Assembly: GCF_022230955.1 (NCBI RefSeq)
Contig: NZ_JAKKFI010000069.1
Coordinates: 98,267 to 162,266, forward strand
Direction: 5' to 3'
Source: Micromonospora cabrerizensis
GTDB lineage: Bacteria > Actinomycetota > Actinomycetes > Mycobacteriales > Micromonosporaceae
DNA length: 64,000 bases
Part shown: positions 24,265 to 33,442 of the stretch, in pieces
How positions within the stretch are numbered: position 1 is the stretch's first letter
How the letters are laid out: every line of letters starts with the position of its first letter
Program-made: the position numbers and the translations under genes
Notes under the pieces: generated by a model
Told to the model about the DNA's origin: nothing
Databases searched by the model: none
The model's input: only the letters and a program-made list of their open reading frames with translations

Positions 24265-25857
24265 ATGTCCAAGTATCTACACCCGAAGATCAGCGAGGTA
24301 GCGGCAGATCAGCCCCGTCCGACGAAGAGGCGGCGGGCACGCTGGCTCGTCGCCGGAGTAGCCGGGCTGACCGGAGTGGCCGGCCTGGCCGCCCTCGCAC
24401 CGACGGGGGTGAGCAGCGCGATCGGAAAGAGCGGCAGCAGCCTGTCGGACGCCGGAACGCGGCTCCTCGCCGACGGCAGCCGGAGCACCGGCAACGACAA
24501 CGGGGGTCAGGATCCCGGCGGACGCGACGGCAGCGACCACAAGAAGGACGACGGGCGGGACCGCAAGAAGGACGGCGACCACGGCGACGGCCGGGGTGAC
24601 GACTTCCGGAACGTGCCCTGCAACGCGGACGAGCTGATCGCGGCGATCGTCCGCGGCAACGCCGGCCAGGGGGCGAAACTCCGGCTCGCCGAGAGGTGCA
24701 CCTACACGCTGACCCGGTCAGCGCCCCAGCCACCCGTGCCCTTCGGTGCCGTCGGCCTGCCGATCATCACCCAGCGGGTCACGATCGACGGGAATGGGTC
24801 GACCATCGTGCGTGCGGCCAACGCCACGCCGTTTCGGATCCTCGAGGTGGGATCCGGCGGAGATCTGACGCTGCGCGACGTCACCATCAAGGGCGGCCAG
24901 GCCGACGGTGGGGTCGGCCAGGGCGGCGGTGGCATCCGCATCGACATCGGTGGTAGGGCCACCATCGAGAACACCGACGTGGTCTACAACCAGACCAACG
25001 GCCTGGGTGGCGGTATCGCCAACTTCGGCGTCGCGAAGATCCTCGGCCGGAGCGACCACGGCAAGGACTGGGACGACAAGAACAAGGACAAGGACAAGGC
25101 GAAGAAGGACGGCGGCAGCAACATCAGCAACAACAGCGCAGTGTTCGACGGCGGGGGCATCCACAACAACGGCAACCTCACCGTGGAGAACACCCGGCTG
25201 AGTTACAACAACACCATCGGGACCTTCATCACCCTGCCGCTGGGTGGCGCGGGTGGCGGGTTGTCGAACAGCCGGTCGGCCGTCCTCGACAACGTCAAGG
25301 TGGACCACAACACCGCGAGCTTCCGCGGCGGTGGTATCCGCGGCGGGCTCAGCTCCACCACCGAGGTGAGGAACACCGAGGTCAACGACAACAGGGCCAG
25401 CAGCGAGGGCGGCGGAATCTTCACCGACGGCACCTTCCACCTCGAGCACAGCAAGATCCACCACAACGAGGCCGGCCAACGCGGCGGCGGTGTCTTCAAC
25501 CAGATCGGCCAGTTCACGGCCGACGACAGCTGGATCAGCGAGAACACCGCCAGCACGAACAGCGGCATCGAGCACGGCGGCGGCATCTACAACGGCAGCG
25601 GCACGGTCAACCTGCGCCGCACCCACGTCGACCGGAACAAGGCCGTGGGGTCGAGTTCGCAGGCCGGCGGCATCTACAACAACGCCACGCTCAACCTCAC
25701 CGAAACCAAGGTCACGGACAACATCTCCACCCTGGCACCCGGCGGGATCTTCAACGACGGCGGCCAGGTGACCGTTGACCAGAAGTCCGTCATCAGCGGC
25801 AACCGACCCACCAACTGCACACCCAGCTCGCCGCCTGTCCCGACCTGCTTCGGCTGA
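24265..25857 (+). CDS. Exported right-handed beta-helix protein with GGGI repeats
   Basis: 530 aa. Basic N-terminus then hydrophobic WLVAGVAGLTGVAGLAALAPTGVSSA (about residues 28-52), a signal or anchor. Residues 75-115 are a highly charged Asp/Lys/His/Gly linker. From residue 120 the protein is a beta-helix with about eight coils of the form GGG-I/V-x-N-x-G-x-L/V-T/N-V-x-x-x-x-V/I-x-x-N, like Pmp-type repeats. A second KDKDKAKKD insertion is at about 275. The end has two cysteines (NCTPSSPPVPTCFG). A surface structural or adhesion role is inferred. Confidence 0.75.
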   Translation: MSKYLHPKISEVAADQPRPTKRRRARWLVAGVAGLTGVAGLAALAPTGVSSAIGKSGSSLSDAGTRLLADGSRSTGNDNGGQDPGGRDGSDHKKDDGRDRKKDGDHGDGRGDDFRNVPCNADELIAAIVRGNAGQGAKLRLAERCTYTLTRSAPQPPVPFGAVGLPIITQRVTIDGNGSTIVRAANATPFRILEVGSGGDLTLRDVTIKGGQADGGVGQGGGGIRIDIGGRATIENTDVVYNQTNGLGGGIANFGVAKILGRSDHGKDWDDKNKDKDKAKKDGGSNISNNSAVFDGGGIHNNGNLTVENTRLSYNNTIGTFITLPLGGAGGGLSNSRSAVLDNVKVDHNTASFRGGGIRGGLSSTTEVRNTEVNDNRASSEGGGIFTDGTFHLEHSKIHHNEAGQRGGGVFNQIGQFTADDSWISENTASTNSGIEHGGGIYNGSGTVNLRRTHVDRNKAVGSSSQAGGIYNNATLNLTETKVTDNISTLAPGGIFNDGGQVTVDQKSVISGNRPTNCTPSSPPVPTCFG

Positions 25858-25910
25858 TCACCGGATCGCTGCGGCGGTCGGGTAGGGCGAAGACAACGGA
25901 ACAGGTAGGG

Positions 25911-25968
25911 GCATCCGGTCCCGCCCGGGTTCGATCACCAGGATCGGACCCGCGGCGGGACCGGATGC
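25911..25968 (+). terminator. Very long two-part hairpin after the beta-helix gene
   Basis: Outer arms GCATCCGGTCCCGCC (25911-25925) and its exact complement (25954-25968). An inner stem CGGGTTCGATC/GATCGGACCCG (one wobble) closes on ACCAG. About 26 paired bases in total. Confidence 0.8.
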
Positions 25969-26060
25969 GGGCTACGCGACGAGATGGCGTCCGTCCGGTT
26001 TGGCGCGGCAGCTCGGGGTACGGCCCTGGTGGAGGGGCAATCGAGGCGAGGGAGACGGCG

Positions 26061-27854
26061 GTGGCGGACGCGACGGTGTCGGACCTGGTGGTGTCCCGCT
26101 TGGCGGACTGGGGTGTGGACCGGGTCTTCGGCTATTCGGGTGACGGCATCGACGGGGTGATGGGCGCGCTCCGACGGGCCGGGCGACCGGAGTTCGTGCA
26201 GGCTCGACACGAGGAGACGGCCGCGTTCATGGCGTGCGGTCACGCGAAGTACACCGGCGGTCTGGGTGTGTGCCTGTCGACGCAGGGGCCCGGGGCGGTG
26301 CATCTGCTCAACGGTCTCTACGACGCCCGCCTGGACTCCCAACCGGTGGTCGCCCTGGTCGGCCAGCAGGTGACGTCGGTGCTGGGCAGCGGCTACCAGC
26401 AGGAGATCGACCTGGTACGCCTCTTCGGCGACGTCTGCGCACAGTTCGTCCAGACCGCGTACACCGCGGAGCAGTTGCCGATGCTGCTGGACCGGGCGAT
26501 CCGTACCGCCCTGGCGACCCGGAGCCCGACCTGCGTGATCCTGCCGCACGACGTGCAGACCGCGCCCGCTCCCGACCTCGGTGCCCAGCAGCACGGGATC
26601 ATGGTGACCAACCCCGGGATGCCCGTGCCGGAGCTGCGGCCCCGCGCCGATGATCTGCGGGCCGCCGCGGATCTGCTCAACGCCGGACAGCGGGTGGCGA
26701 TCCTGGTGGGTCAGGGTGCCCGCGCCGCCGCCGGCGAGGTGGTCGAGCTGGCCGAGGCACTCGGCGCGGGATTGACCGTGTCGCTGCTCGGCAAGCCGGT
26801 GCTGGACGAGGCGCTGCCGTTCCACACCGGCGTGATGGGTCACCTGGGCAGCACCGCCAGCAGTTTCCTGATGGGCGAGTGCGACACGCTGCTGATCGTC
26901 GGCAGCAACGACCCCTGGTCGGAGTTCTACCCCGCGCCGGGGCAGGCCCGGGCTGTGCAGATCGACATCGACGGCCGGCGTCTGGGCATGCGCTACCCGG
27001 TGGAGGTGCCGCTGCTGGGTGACGCAGCCGAGACGATACGGGCTCTCCGGCCGCTGCTCACGCCCGTACCGGATCGGAGCTGGCGGCAGCGTGTCGAGGC
27101 CGAGGTGACCCGCTGGCGGGACATCGCCCGGCAGCGGGCCACCGCCGAGGCCGAGCCTCTCAACCCGCAGTACGCCCTGCACGCGCTCAGCGACCGGCTG
27201 CCCGCGGACGCGCAGGTGTCGGTGGACGTCGGGTCGGTGACCTACTGGTACGCGCGGCACCTGCGGCTGCCCGTCGGTGTCGACGCGCACCTGTCGAGCA
27301 CCCTGGCCTCGATGGGCTCGGCGCTGCCGTACGGGTTGGCCGCGAAACTCGCCGCACCGCACCGCCCGGTGGTGGCCCTCGCCGGTGACGGTGCCATGCA
27401 GATGAACGGGCTGGCCGAACTGCTCACTGTGGCGCATCGCTGGCAGGACTGGGCGGACCCGCGCTTCGTGGTGCTGGTGCTGCACAACCGCGACCTGGCG
27501 GAGGTGAGCTGGGAGCAACGGGAGATGGAGGGCGACCCGCGCTTCGTCGACTCGCAGCGACTGCCGGACGCCCCGTACGCGAAGTGGGCCGAGCTGCTGG
27601 GTCTGCACGGCGTGCGGGTCACCACCCCCGCCGAGGTCGACGCCGCCTGGGACCGGGCCCTGTCGGCGGACCGTCCGACGCTGATCGAGGCGATCGTGGA
27701 TCCCGCGATCCCGTTGCTGCCGCCCGCGCAGCCGTACGAGAAGGTCGCCACGATGTACCAGGCGCTCGGGCGGGAGGACACCGACCTGAGTCGGCGGGCG
27801 CTGGCTCACCTGCGCCGCGAGCGGGCCAGCGAGGGCTTCGACGACCCGCAGTGA
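26061..27854 (+). CDS. TPP-dependent pyruvate oxidase/acetolactate-synthase-like enzyme
   Basis: 597 aa, GTG at 26061 after GAGGGAGA. Three-domain POX/ALS architecture: PYR domain with the catalytic Glu in VQARHEETAAFMACGHAKYTG, a central domain (RVAILVGQGARAAAGEVVELAEALG), and a PP domain with GDGAMQMNGLAELLTVAHRW followed by LHNRDL (TPP-Mg2+ motif GDG...N). The family decarboxylates pyruvate, passing the product to quinone, O2 or another acceptor; substrate cannot be fixed from motifs. First gene of a four-gene run with the HPP-like, molybdopterin and helical proteins. Confidence 0.85.
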   Translation: MADATVSDLVVSRLADWGVDRVFGYSGDGIDGVMGALRRAGRPEFVQARHEETAAFMACGHAKYTGGLGVCLSTQGPGAVHLLNGLYDARLDSQPVVALVGQQVTSVLGSGYQQEIDLVRLFGDVCAQFVQTAYTAEQLPMLLDRAIRTALATRSPTCVILPHDVQTAPAPDLGAQQHGIMVTNPGMPVPELRPRADDLRAAADLLNAGQRVAILVGQGARAAAGEVVELAEALGAGLTVSLLGKPVLDEALPFHTGVMGHLGSTASSFLMGECDTLLIVGSNDPWSEFYPAPGQARAVQIDIDGRRLGMRYPVEVPLLGDAAETIRALRPLLTPVPDRSWRQRVEAEVTRWRDIARQRATAEAEPLNPQYALHALSDRLPADAQVSVDVGSVTYWYARHLRLPVGVDAHLSSTLASMGSALPYGLAAKLAAPHRPVVALAGDGAMQMNGLAELLTVAHRWQDWADPRFVVLVLHNRDLAEVSWEQREMEGDPRFVDSQRLPDAPYAKWAELLGLHGVRVTTPAEVDAAWDRALSADRPTLIEAIVDPAIPLLPPAQPYEKVATMYQALGREDTDLSRRALAHLRRERASEGFDDPQ

Positions 27855-27939
27855 CGGCGGGCAGGTGTCCCGTTCGGGGTGCTGAGGGGCGAATCGCCGA
27901 ACCGGTGACGGGCGGCGACCGAGACTAGGGGGAAAGCCA

Positions 27940-28449
27940 GTGGGCCTGGCCAGGCAGTCGGCGCACGCCTTCGTGGGCAGCGCGCTGGCGGTGGTGATCG
28001 CCGGGCTGATCGCCCTCGTCACGCACCAACCGTGGCTGTTTCCCAGTCTGGGACCGGCCGTGATGTTGCACGTGGAGAAGCCGAGATCGCCGGAGGCCTC
28101 ACCGCGCAACACGTTCATCGGGCACGCGGTCGCCCTGCTGGCCGGGTACCTGTTCCTGGTGGTCTGCGGGCTCGCCGACGAACCCTCCGCGCTGCAGGAG
28201 GGGGTGAGTGGGCCGCGGATCGTCGCGGTGGCCGGCTCGCTGGCGGTGACCGTGCTGGTGTTGATGCTGCTGAGGGCATCCCACGCCCCGGCCGGGGCGA
28301 CGACGCTGATCGTGAGTCTGGGTCTGCTGCGTACCCCGACGCAGTTGCTCGTCGCGGCCGGCGCGGTGGTGCTGGTCACCGTCGTCGACTGGTTGTACGG
28401 GTGGGTGTCCGGCCGGCCGATGCCGGTGTGGGCAGCACCCGAGCGGTAG
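27940..28449 (+). CDS. HPP-family integral membrane protein
   Basis: 169 aa, GTG start. Four to five helices. It has the HPP-family pattern: LFPSLGPAVMLHVEKPRSPEASPRNTFIGH (residues 33-62) and SHAPAGATTLIVSLGLLRTPTQLL (113-136). HPP proteins are linked in other bacteria and plastids to nitrite or small-anion transport. Lying next to a molybdopterin oxidoreductase, a role in moving its substrate or product is plausible but unproven. Confidence 0.75.
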   Translation: MGLARQSAHAFVGSALAVVIAGLIALVTHQPWLFPSLGPAVMLHVEKPRSPEASPRNTFIGHAVALLAGYLFLVVCGLADEPSALQEGVSGPRIVAVAGSLAVTVLVLMLLRASHAPAGATTLIVSLGLLRTPTQLLVAAGAVVLVTVVDWLYGWVSGRPMPVWAAPER

Positions 28450-28465
28450 TCGAGAGGAGTGCGTC

Positions 28466-30904
28466 GTGGTGGACCGAATCGCCGACCCGTGGGGTGAGCG
28501 AACCCCGTACGGGCCGGGGCAGGAGTGGCCGGTGCGGGTGGATCGGTATCTGGCCGACGGCCGGGGGGATGCCGACGTGGACCGGTGGGTGCAGTCCGCG
28601 TCGGTGCTGCACTCCAACGGCGACGCCATGGACATCGGGGTCGCCGACGGACGGATCGTGGGCGTGCGCGGGCGCGCCGTGGACCGGATCAACCGGGGCC
28701 GGCTCGACCCCAAGGACCTCTACGGCTGGCAGGCCAACCACAGCCCGGACCGGTTGACCCGGCCGCTGGTCCGCGACGGGGACCGCCTGGTCGAGACGGA
28801 CTGGGACACCGCGATGGGCCGCGTGGTGGCCCGGTCGAGGGAACTGCTCGACGGGCCGGGGGGTTGGGGGCACTTCGGCTTCTACACCAGCGGCCAACTC
28901 TTCCTTGAGGAGTACTACACCCTCGGCCTGATCGGCAAGGCCGGCCTCGGCACACCCCACATGGACGGAAACACCCGGCTCTGCACGGCCACCGCCGCGG
29001 CGGCGATGAAGGCGAGCTTCGGCACCGACGGGCAGCCCGGGTCGTACACGGATGTGGACCACTGCGACGCGATCGCGCTGTGGGGGCACAACGTGGCGGA
29101 GACGCAGACGGTGCTGTGGATGCGGATGCTGGACCGCCGGCGTGGGCCGAATCCGCCGGCGATGCTGGCGGTGGACCCACGCGCCACCCCGGTCGCCCGG
29201 GAGGCCGACCTGCACCTCGCGGTCCGCAACGGCACCAACATGGCCCTGGTGAACGGCCTGCTGCGGGAGATCGTCCGGCGGGGCTGGTACGACCGCGACT
29301 ACGTCGACGCGCACACCCTGGGCTTCGACGAGCTGTGCCGGGTCATCGACGGCTACCCCCCGCGACGGGTCGCCGAGATCTGCGACGTGCCGGCGGCCGA
29401 CGTGGAGCGCGCTGCCGAGCTGCTCGGCTCGTCGCAGCGGCTGCTGTCGACCGTGTTGCAGGGCTTCTACCAGTCCAACCAGGCCACCGCCGCCGCCTGC
29501 GGCGTCAACAACCTGCACCTGATCCGCGGCATGATCGGCCGGCCGGGGGCGGGCATCTATCAGATGAACGGCCAGCCCACCGCGCAGAACACCCGGGAGA
29601 CCGGCGCCGACGGCGACCTGCCCGGCCTGCGCAACTGGGACAACACCAAGCACATCGAGGAACTGGCGCGGCTGTGGAACGTCGACGTCGACATGATCCC
29701 GCACTGGGCGCCGCCGACGCACGCGATGCAGATCTTCCGGTACGCCGAGCAGGGCTCGATCAAGCTGCTCTGGATCACCGCCACCAACCCGGCGGTGTCG
29801 TTGCCGGACCTGGCCCGGATCCGGCGGATGCTGGCCAGGCCCGACCTGTTCGTGGTGGTGCAGGATCTCTTCCGCACCGAGACCGCCGAACTGGCGGACG
29901 TGGTGCTGCCCGCCGCCACCTGGGCGGAGAAGACCGGCACGTTCACCAGCGTCGACCGGACGGTGCACATCTCCGACAAGGCGGTCGACCCACCCGGCGA
30001 GGCGCGTACGGACCTCGACATCTTCCTCGACTACGCCCGCCGGATGGACTTCCGCGACCGCGACGGCCAGCCGCTGATCCCGTGGACCGGGCCGGAGGAG
30101 GCGTTCGAGGCGTGGAAGGAGTGCAGCCGCGGCAGACCCTGCGACTACACCGGCATCACCTACGAGAGGCTTCGCGGCGGCGGCTCGGGCATCCAGTGGC
30201 CCTGCACCGAGGAGCATCCCGACGGCACCGAGCGCCTCTACACCGACGGGACCTTCAACACCGACCCCGACTACTGCGAGACGTACGGCAACGACCTGGC
30301 CACCGGTGCCGAGTTCACCGAGTCGGAGTACCGCGCCAAGGAGCCGCGCGGAAGGGCGTTCCTGCTCACCGTCGACTACCAGCCCTCACCCGAGGTGCCC
30401 GACGACGACCGCCCGATGCTGCTCACCACGGGTCGTACCGTCTACCAGTTCCACACCCGGACCAAGACCGGCCGCGCCCCGCAGCTCAACCAGGCGGCCC
30501 CGGACGTGTGGGTGGAACTCAACCCGGACGACGCCGCCCGACTCGACATCGCCGAGGGCGACCTGGTCGCCGTCTCGTCCGCGCGCGGCGCCATCCAGGC
30601 CCGCGCCCGGCTCTGCGGCATCCGTCCGGGTGTCGTCTTCGTGCCGTTCCACTACGGGTACTTCGACCAGGACCCGGGCGACCGCACTCCGCGAGCGGCG
30701 AACGAGCTGACCATCACCGCGTGGGATCCGGTCTCCAAGCAACCCCTGTTCAAGGTCGCCGCCGTCGCGGTGGCGAAACTCGCCGACGGGCGGGGCGTAC
30801 CCGCTCCGGCGCCGACGGTCGGTGGCAGCGCGCCACCCGCGGACGCCCACGTGCCACCGACCGTCGGCGGGCCGGCCGCCGAGGCCACCAGCGGGAAGGA
30901 GTGA
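28466..30904 (+). CDS. Molybdopterin (bis-MGD) oxidoreductase lacking the N-terminal [4Fe-4S] site
   Basis: 812 aa, GTG at 28466 after GAGGAG. The DMSO-reductase-family core is present: Mo-ligand Cys173 in GNTRLCTATAAAAM, then ALWGHNVAETQTVLWMRML, WITATNPAVSLPD, DLFRTETAELADVVLPAATWAEKTGTFTSVDR, and a C-terminal dinucleotide-binding domain (VELNPDDAARLDIAEGDLVAVSSARG). In nitrate reductase and formate dehydrogenase relatives the first 90 residues hold CxxCxxxC...C. Aligned by the flanks (DRWVQ...GVADGRIVGVRG; NRGRL...KDLYGWQ) the four positions here are Ser46, His49, Asp53 and Asp81. The cluster must be absent. A Pro/Ala/Gly tail ends the protein. Substrate unknown; electrons must leave by another path. 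Confidence 0.85.
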   Translation: MVDRIADPWGERTPYGPGQEWPVRVDRYLADGRGDADVDRWVQSASVLHSNGDAMDIGVADGRIVGVRGRAVDRINRGRLDPKDLYGWQANHSPDRLTRPLVRDGDRLVETDWDTAMGRVVARSRELLDGPGGWGHFGFYTSGQLFLEEYYTLGLIGKAGLGTPHMDGNTRLCTATAAAAMKASFGTDGQPGSYTDVDHCDAIALWGHNVAETQTVLWMRMLDRRRGPNPPAMLAVDPRATPVAREADLHLAVRNGTNMALVNGLLREIVRRGWYDRDYVDAHTLGFDELCRVIDGYPPRRVAEICDVPAADVERAAELLGSSQRLLSTVLQGFYQSNQATAAACGVNNLHLIRGMIGRPGAGIYQMNGQPTAQNTRETGADGDLPGLRNWDNTKHIEELARLWNVDVDMIPHWAPPTHAMQIFRYAEQGSIKLLWITATNPAVSLPDLARIRRMLARPDLFVVVQDLFRTETAELADVVLPAATWAEKTGTFTSVDRTVHISDKAVDPPGEARTDLDIFLDYARRMDFRDRDGQPLIPWTGPEEAFEAWKECSRGRPCDYTGITYERLRGGGSGIQWPCTEEHPDGTERLYTDGTFNTDPDYCETYGNDLATGAEFTESEYRAKEPRGRAFLLTVDYQPSPEVPDDDRPMLLTTGRTVYQFHTRTKTGRAPQLNQAAPDVWVELNPDDAARLDIAEGDLVAVSSARGAIQARARLCGIRPGVVFVPFHYGYFDQDPGDRTPRAANELTITAWDPVSKQPLFKVAAVAVAKLADGRGVPAPAPTVGGSAPPADAHVPPTVGGPAAEATSGKE

Positions 30905-30907
30905 GCT

Positions 30908-31366
30908 GTGCACCTCGCCCACTACCTCGGCCTCCTGCACCGTGCGCAGGTCAACCTGGCCGACGCGTTCCGGCAGGTCGCCGACGCGCATGCCGAGGAG
31001 CCCGACATCCGCCACCTGTGCCAGCGGCAGGCGAAGCTCTGCGACGCGTACGCCGAACAGCTCCAACCGTTCGCCGCCCGCTACGCCGAGGACGCGCCCG
31101 ACGAGCCCGACCGGCTGCACTCGCAGTTGTTCTCCGGCACCCGGACCGGCGGTATCGGCCTGCTACGGGACCTGCAGGACCTGTACCTGATGGCGGCCGA
31201 GTGCGACATCGCCTGGACCGTCGTCGGTCAGGCCGCGTACGGGGTCCGCGACGAGGACCTGCTGGCGGTCGTGCGGCGCTGCGAGGGACAGACCGCCCTC
31301 CAGCTCAAGTGGCTGCGTACGCGGATGAAGGCCGCCGCGCCCCAGGCGCTCGTCGTCGCCGACTGA
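30908..31366 (+). CDS. Small all-helical (ferritin-like) protein of the molybdo-enzyme operon
   Basis: 152 aa, GTG 3 nt after the previous stop. Four long amphipathic helices: HLAHYLGLLHRAQVNLADAFRQVADAHAEE, DIRHLCQRQAKLCDAYAEQLQPFAARY, GLLRDLQDLYLMAAECDIAWTVVGQAAYG, EDLLAVVRRCEGQTALQLKWLRTRMKAA. His and Glu are frequent in helices 1-2, and three Cys are present. This looks like a ferritin-like bundle. It may be the redox partner or chaperone of the cluster-less oxidoreductase (inference from coupling). Confidence 0.6.
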   Translation: MHLAHYLGLLHRAQVNLADAFRQVADAHAEEPDIRHLCQRQAKLCDAYAEQLQPFAARYAEDAPDEPDRLHSQLFSGTRTGGIGLLRDLQDLYLMAAECDIAWTVVGQAAYGVRDEDLLAVVRRCEGQTALQLKWLRTRMKAAAPQALVVAD

Positions 31367-31428
31367 CTGATGCCCAGCTCAACAGGGGTCAATCCCGGCC
31401 GGAGCGTCTCTGATCACACCGTCTCCAG

Positions 31429-31453
31429 GCGTGAGTAGGCGTCCTCGGGGTAG
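31429..31453 (+). promoter_or_regulatory. Candidate sigma-B-type promoter of the STAS gene
   Basis: GCGT-N15-GGGTAG fits the actinobacterial sigma-B pattern GNNT-N14-16-GGGTAY except at the last base. It lies about 90 bp before the STAS-protein start. Confidence 0.4.
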
Positions 31454-31545
31454 GAAGCGTCACGGGTCAAGACGTGCGCCCTCCAGCCTCCCGCGTGGCA
31501 GCTCGTGCCGCGGCGGGCGGCCCGCCGATGAGGAGCGGAGGCGTC

Positions 31546-32010
31546 ATGTCGGGGATCGACACATCTGGTGAGCGCGGGGGCCGTCGGTCGGGTCGAGGGC
31601 CGGAACGGCTCGGTGATCCGATCATGTCGTTGGCCCTGACCTGTGCCGGTCCGGCGAAGCTGGTCACCGTCGCCGGTGAGATCGACATGAGCAACGCGCA
31701 CCTGCTCACCGAGTTGGTGGCGTGCGCCTGCCACTCGTCGCCGCCGGTTGTCGCGGTGGATCTCTCCGGGGTGCGGTTCTTCAGCGCGCACGGAGTGGGT
31801 GCGCTGTTGGAGGCTCAGCACGTCGCGGTGACCGCCGGGGTCGCGTTCATCCTGCGTGACCCCGCGCCGTGCGTCACCTACCTCCTCGCCACGTCCGGCG
31901 CCCTCGGGGACTTCCGGCTCAACCGCGGCGACGGGCACCGTCCCCTCCCGCGACCGGCTACCGCCGACCCGGTGACGCCGGTGCGGGACCACCCCCTGAC
32001 CAGCGGCTGA
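31546..32010 (+). CDS. STAS-domain anti-sigma-factor antagonist
   Basis: 154 aa, start at ATG 31546 behind GCGGAGG. Core: LVTVAGEIDMSNAHLLTELV, VVAVDLSGVRFFSAHGVGALLEAQHVAV, the SpoIIAA fold with the serine of FFSAHG at the phosphorylation position (usually DSSG/STG). Such proteins bind anti-sigma kinases when unphosphorylated and release the sigma factor. The N-terminal 35 residues and the Pro-rich tail are disordered. It stands alone; a sigma-B-type sigma factor and a PP2C phosphatase lie 17-20 kb away. Confidence 0.82.
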   Translation: MSGIDTSGERGGRRSGRGPERLGDPIMSLALTCAGPAKLVTVAGEIDMSNAHLLTELVACACHSSPPVVAVDLSGVRFFSAHGVGALLEAQHVAVTAGVAFILRDPAPCVTYLLATSGALGDFRLNRGDGHRPLPRPATADPVTPVRDHPLTSG

Positions 32011-32143
32011 CCGCCGGTCACCGGCCCCGTGTCGGTTCCGCTCCGGAGACCAGTCAAAAGATAGATAATCTTGCATGTCTTCTCACTATCCGGTATGAAG
32101 GCTGCAAGCACGTCTCGGTGCTGGTTCCTCGGGAGGAGCGACG

Positions 32144-33376
32144 ATGAAACATGCCCTGCGCCGCCTACGAACGGTGGCCGTCGCGCTCGGCGCCGGCACA
32201 CTCGGGCTGAGCTTGCTGTCGGTACCGGCTGCCGAGGCGTACTCGGTCCAACCCCTCGCACCGCAATCCCAGCGGGCCCCCGAATCGGACCAGTTCTCGG
32301 CCGAGGGCGTCACCACGGTCGGCGAACTCCGGACCATCGACGGCTCGCTGTCACACGCCAAGGAGGGCGCCACGCAGATCATCCGGCACCCCGGCGCGTC
32401 GTACGTCAAGGTGCACTTCAGCTCGTTGCGCCTTGCCGACGGCGAGTACGTGACCGTGTCGAGCCCCGACGGTCGGGAGAGCTACCGGTACGACCGCCAC
32501 CTGAGCCGGGCGACCGGCGCGGACTACACCACCGACGGCCAGCCGGGCTTCTGGGCGATGTCGGTGGACGGTGACACCGCGGTGGTGACGGTGCACAGCA
32601 CCCGGTCCTCCCGCACCAGCGCCGCGACCATCGACCGGTTCTGGCGCGGCTACGACGCCACCGAGATCAAGCAGCACAACTTCACCACGCAGTCCGTCTG
32701 TAGCACCGACGCCCGCCGCGATGCGGTCTGCTACCAGAGCAGCCACCCCAACGAGTACGCCAGGGGCAGGGCGGTGGCGCGACTGCTGATCAGCGGTGGC
32801 GGGCTGTGCACCACCTGGCGGGTCGGCAACACCAACCGCATGTTGACGAACAAGCACTGCTTCTCGACGCAGTCCGCCGTCAGCGGCAGCGAGATGCAGT
32901 TCAACTACCAGTGCGCCACCTGTGGCGGCTCGAACCCGGGGGCCGGCACCAAGGTCAGCGGCGCCACCCTCTACAAGGTGAGCAGCGGCGGCTCCAACCA
33001 GCTGGACTACACCCTGTACTCGGTGAACAACTTCGCCAACATCCAGTCGTTCGGCACCCTGTACCTGGCGACGACCGCCACCACCAACGGCACCCGGATG
33101 TACGTCCCGGGCCACGGCGACGGAAGCCCGAAGCGACTGTCGATCTACGAGGACACCCAGAACGGCGCGACGTGCACGGTGCGGAGCGCGAACTACAACA
33201 CCTGGAACATCAGCTACAGCTGTGACACCTCCGGCGGCAACTCGGGCTCGCCGGTGCTGAACGCCAGCCACCGGGTGATCGCGCTGCACCACCTCGGCGG
33301 TTGCCCGTCGAACCAGGGCGCGAAGGCCCACCTGATCTACAACGAGATCGCCAGCCTGATCGACAACAACGGCTGA
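32144..33376 (+). CDS. Secreted trypsin-like serine endopeptidase
   Basis: 410 aa, ATG after GGGAGGAGCG. Signal peptide 1-32 (GTLGLSLLSVPAAEA). A prodomain of about 150 residues precedes the catalytic domain. Triad: His238 (RMLTNKHC), Asp288 (QLDYTLYSV), Ser367 (DTSGGNSGSPVL). Disulfide-forming cysteines are plentiful (C186, C196, C222, C239, C257, C260, C344, C360, C387). The GGNSGSP motif and cysteine pattern resemble lysyl-endopeptidase-like S1 proteases. Probably an exported scavenging protease. Confidence 0.88.
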   Translation: MKHALRRLRTVAVALGAGTLGLSLLSVPAAEAYSVQPLAPQSQRAPESDQFSAEGVTTVGELRTIDGSLSHAKEGATQIIRHPGASYVKVHFSSLRLADGEYVTVSSPDGRESYRYDRHLSRATGADYTTDGQPGFWAMSVDGDTAVVTVHSTRSSRTSAATIDRFWRGYDATEIKQHNFTTQSVCSTDARRDAVCYQSSHPNEYARGRAVARLLISGGGLCTTWRVGNTNRMLTNKHCFSTQSAVSGSEMQFNYQCATCGGSNPGAGTKVSGATLYKVSSGGSNQLDYTLYSVNNFANIQSFGTLYLATTATTNGTRMYVPGHGDGSPKRLSIYEDTQNGATCTVRSANYNTWNISYSCDTSGGNSGSPVLNASHRVIALHHLGGCPSNQGAKAHLIYNEIASLIDNNG

Positions 33377-33399
33377 CGACCGACGTCAACGGACGACAC

Positions 33400-33429
33400 A
33401 GGGCCCGGAGCCAACTGGCTCCGGGCCCT
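33400..33429. terminator. Bidirectional hairpin terminator
   Basis: AGGGCCCGGAGCCA, loop AC, exact complement 33416-33429, between the convergent protease and esterase genes. Confidence 0.88.
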
Positions 33430-33442
33430 GCTGCTGCCCTGG

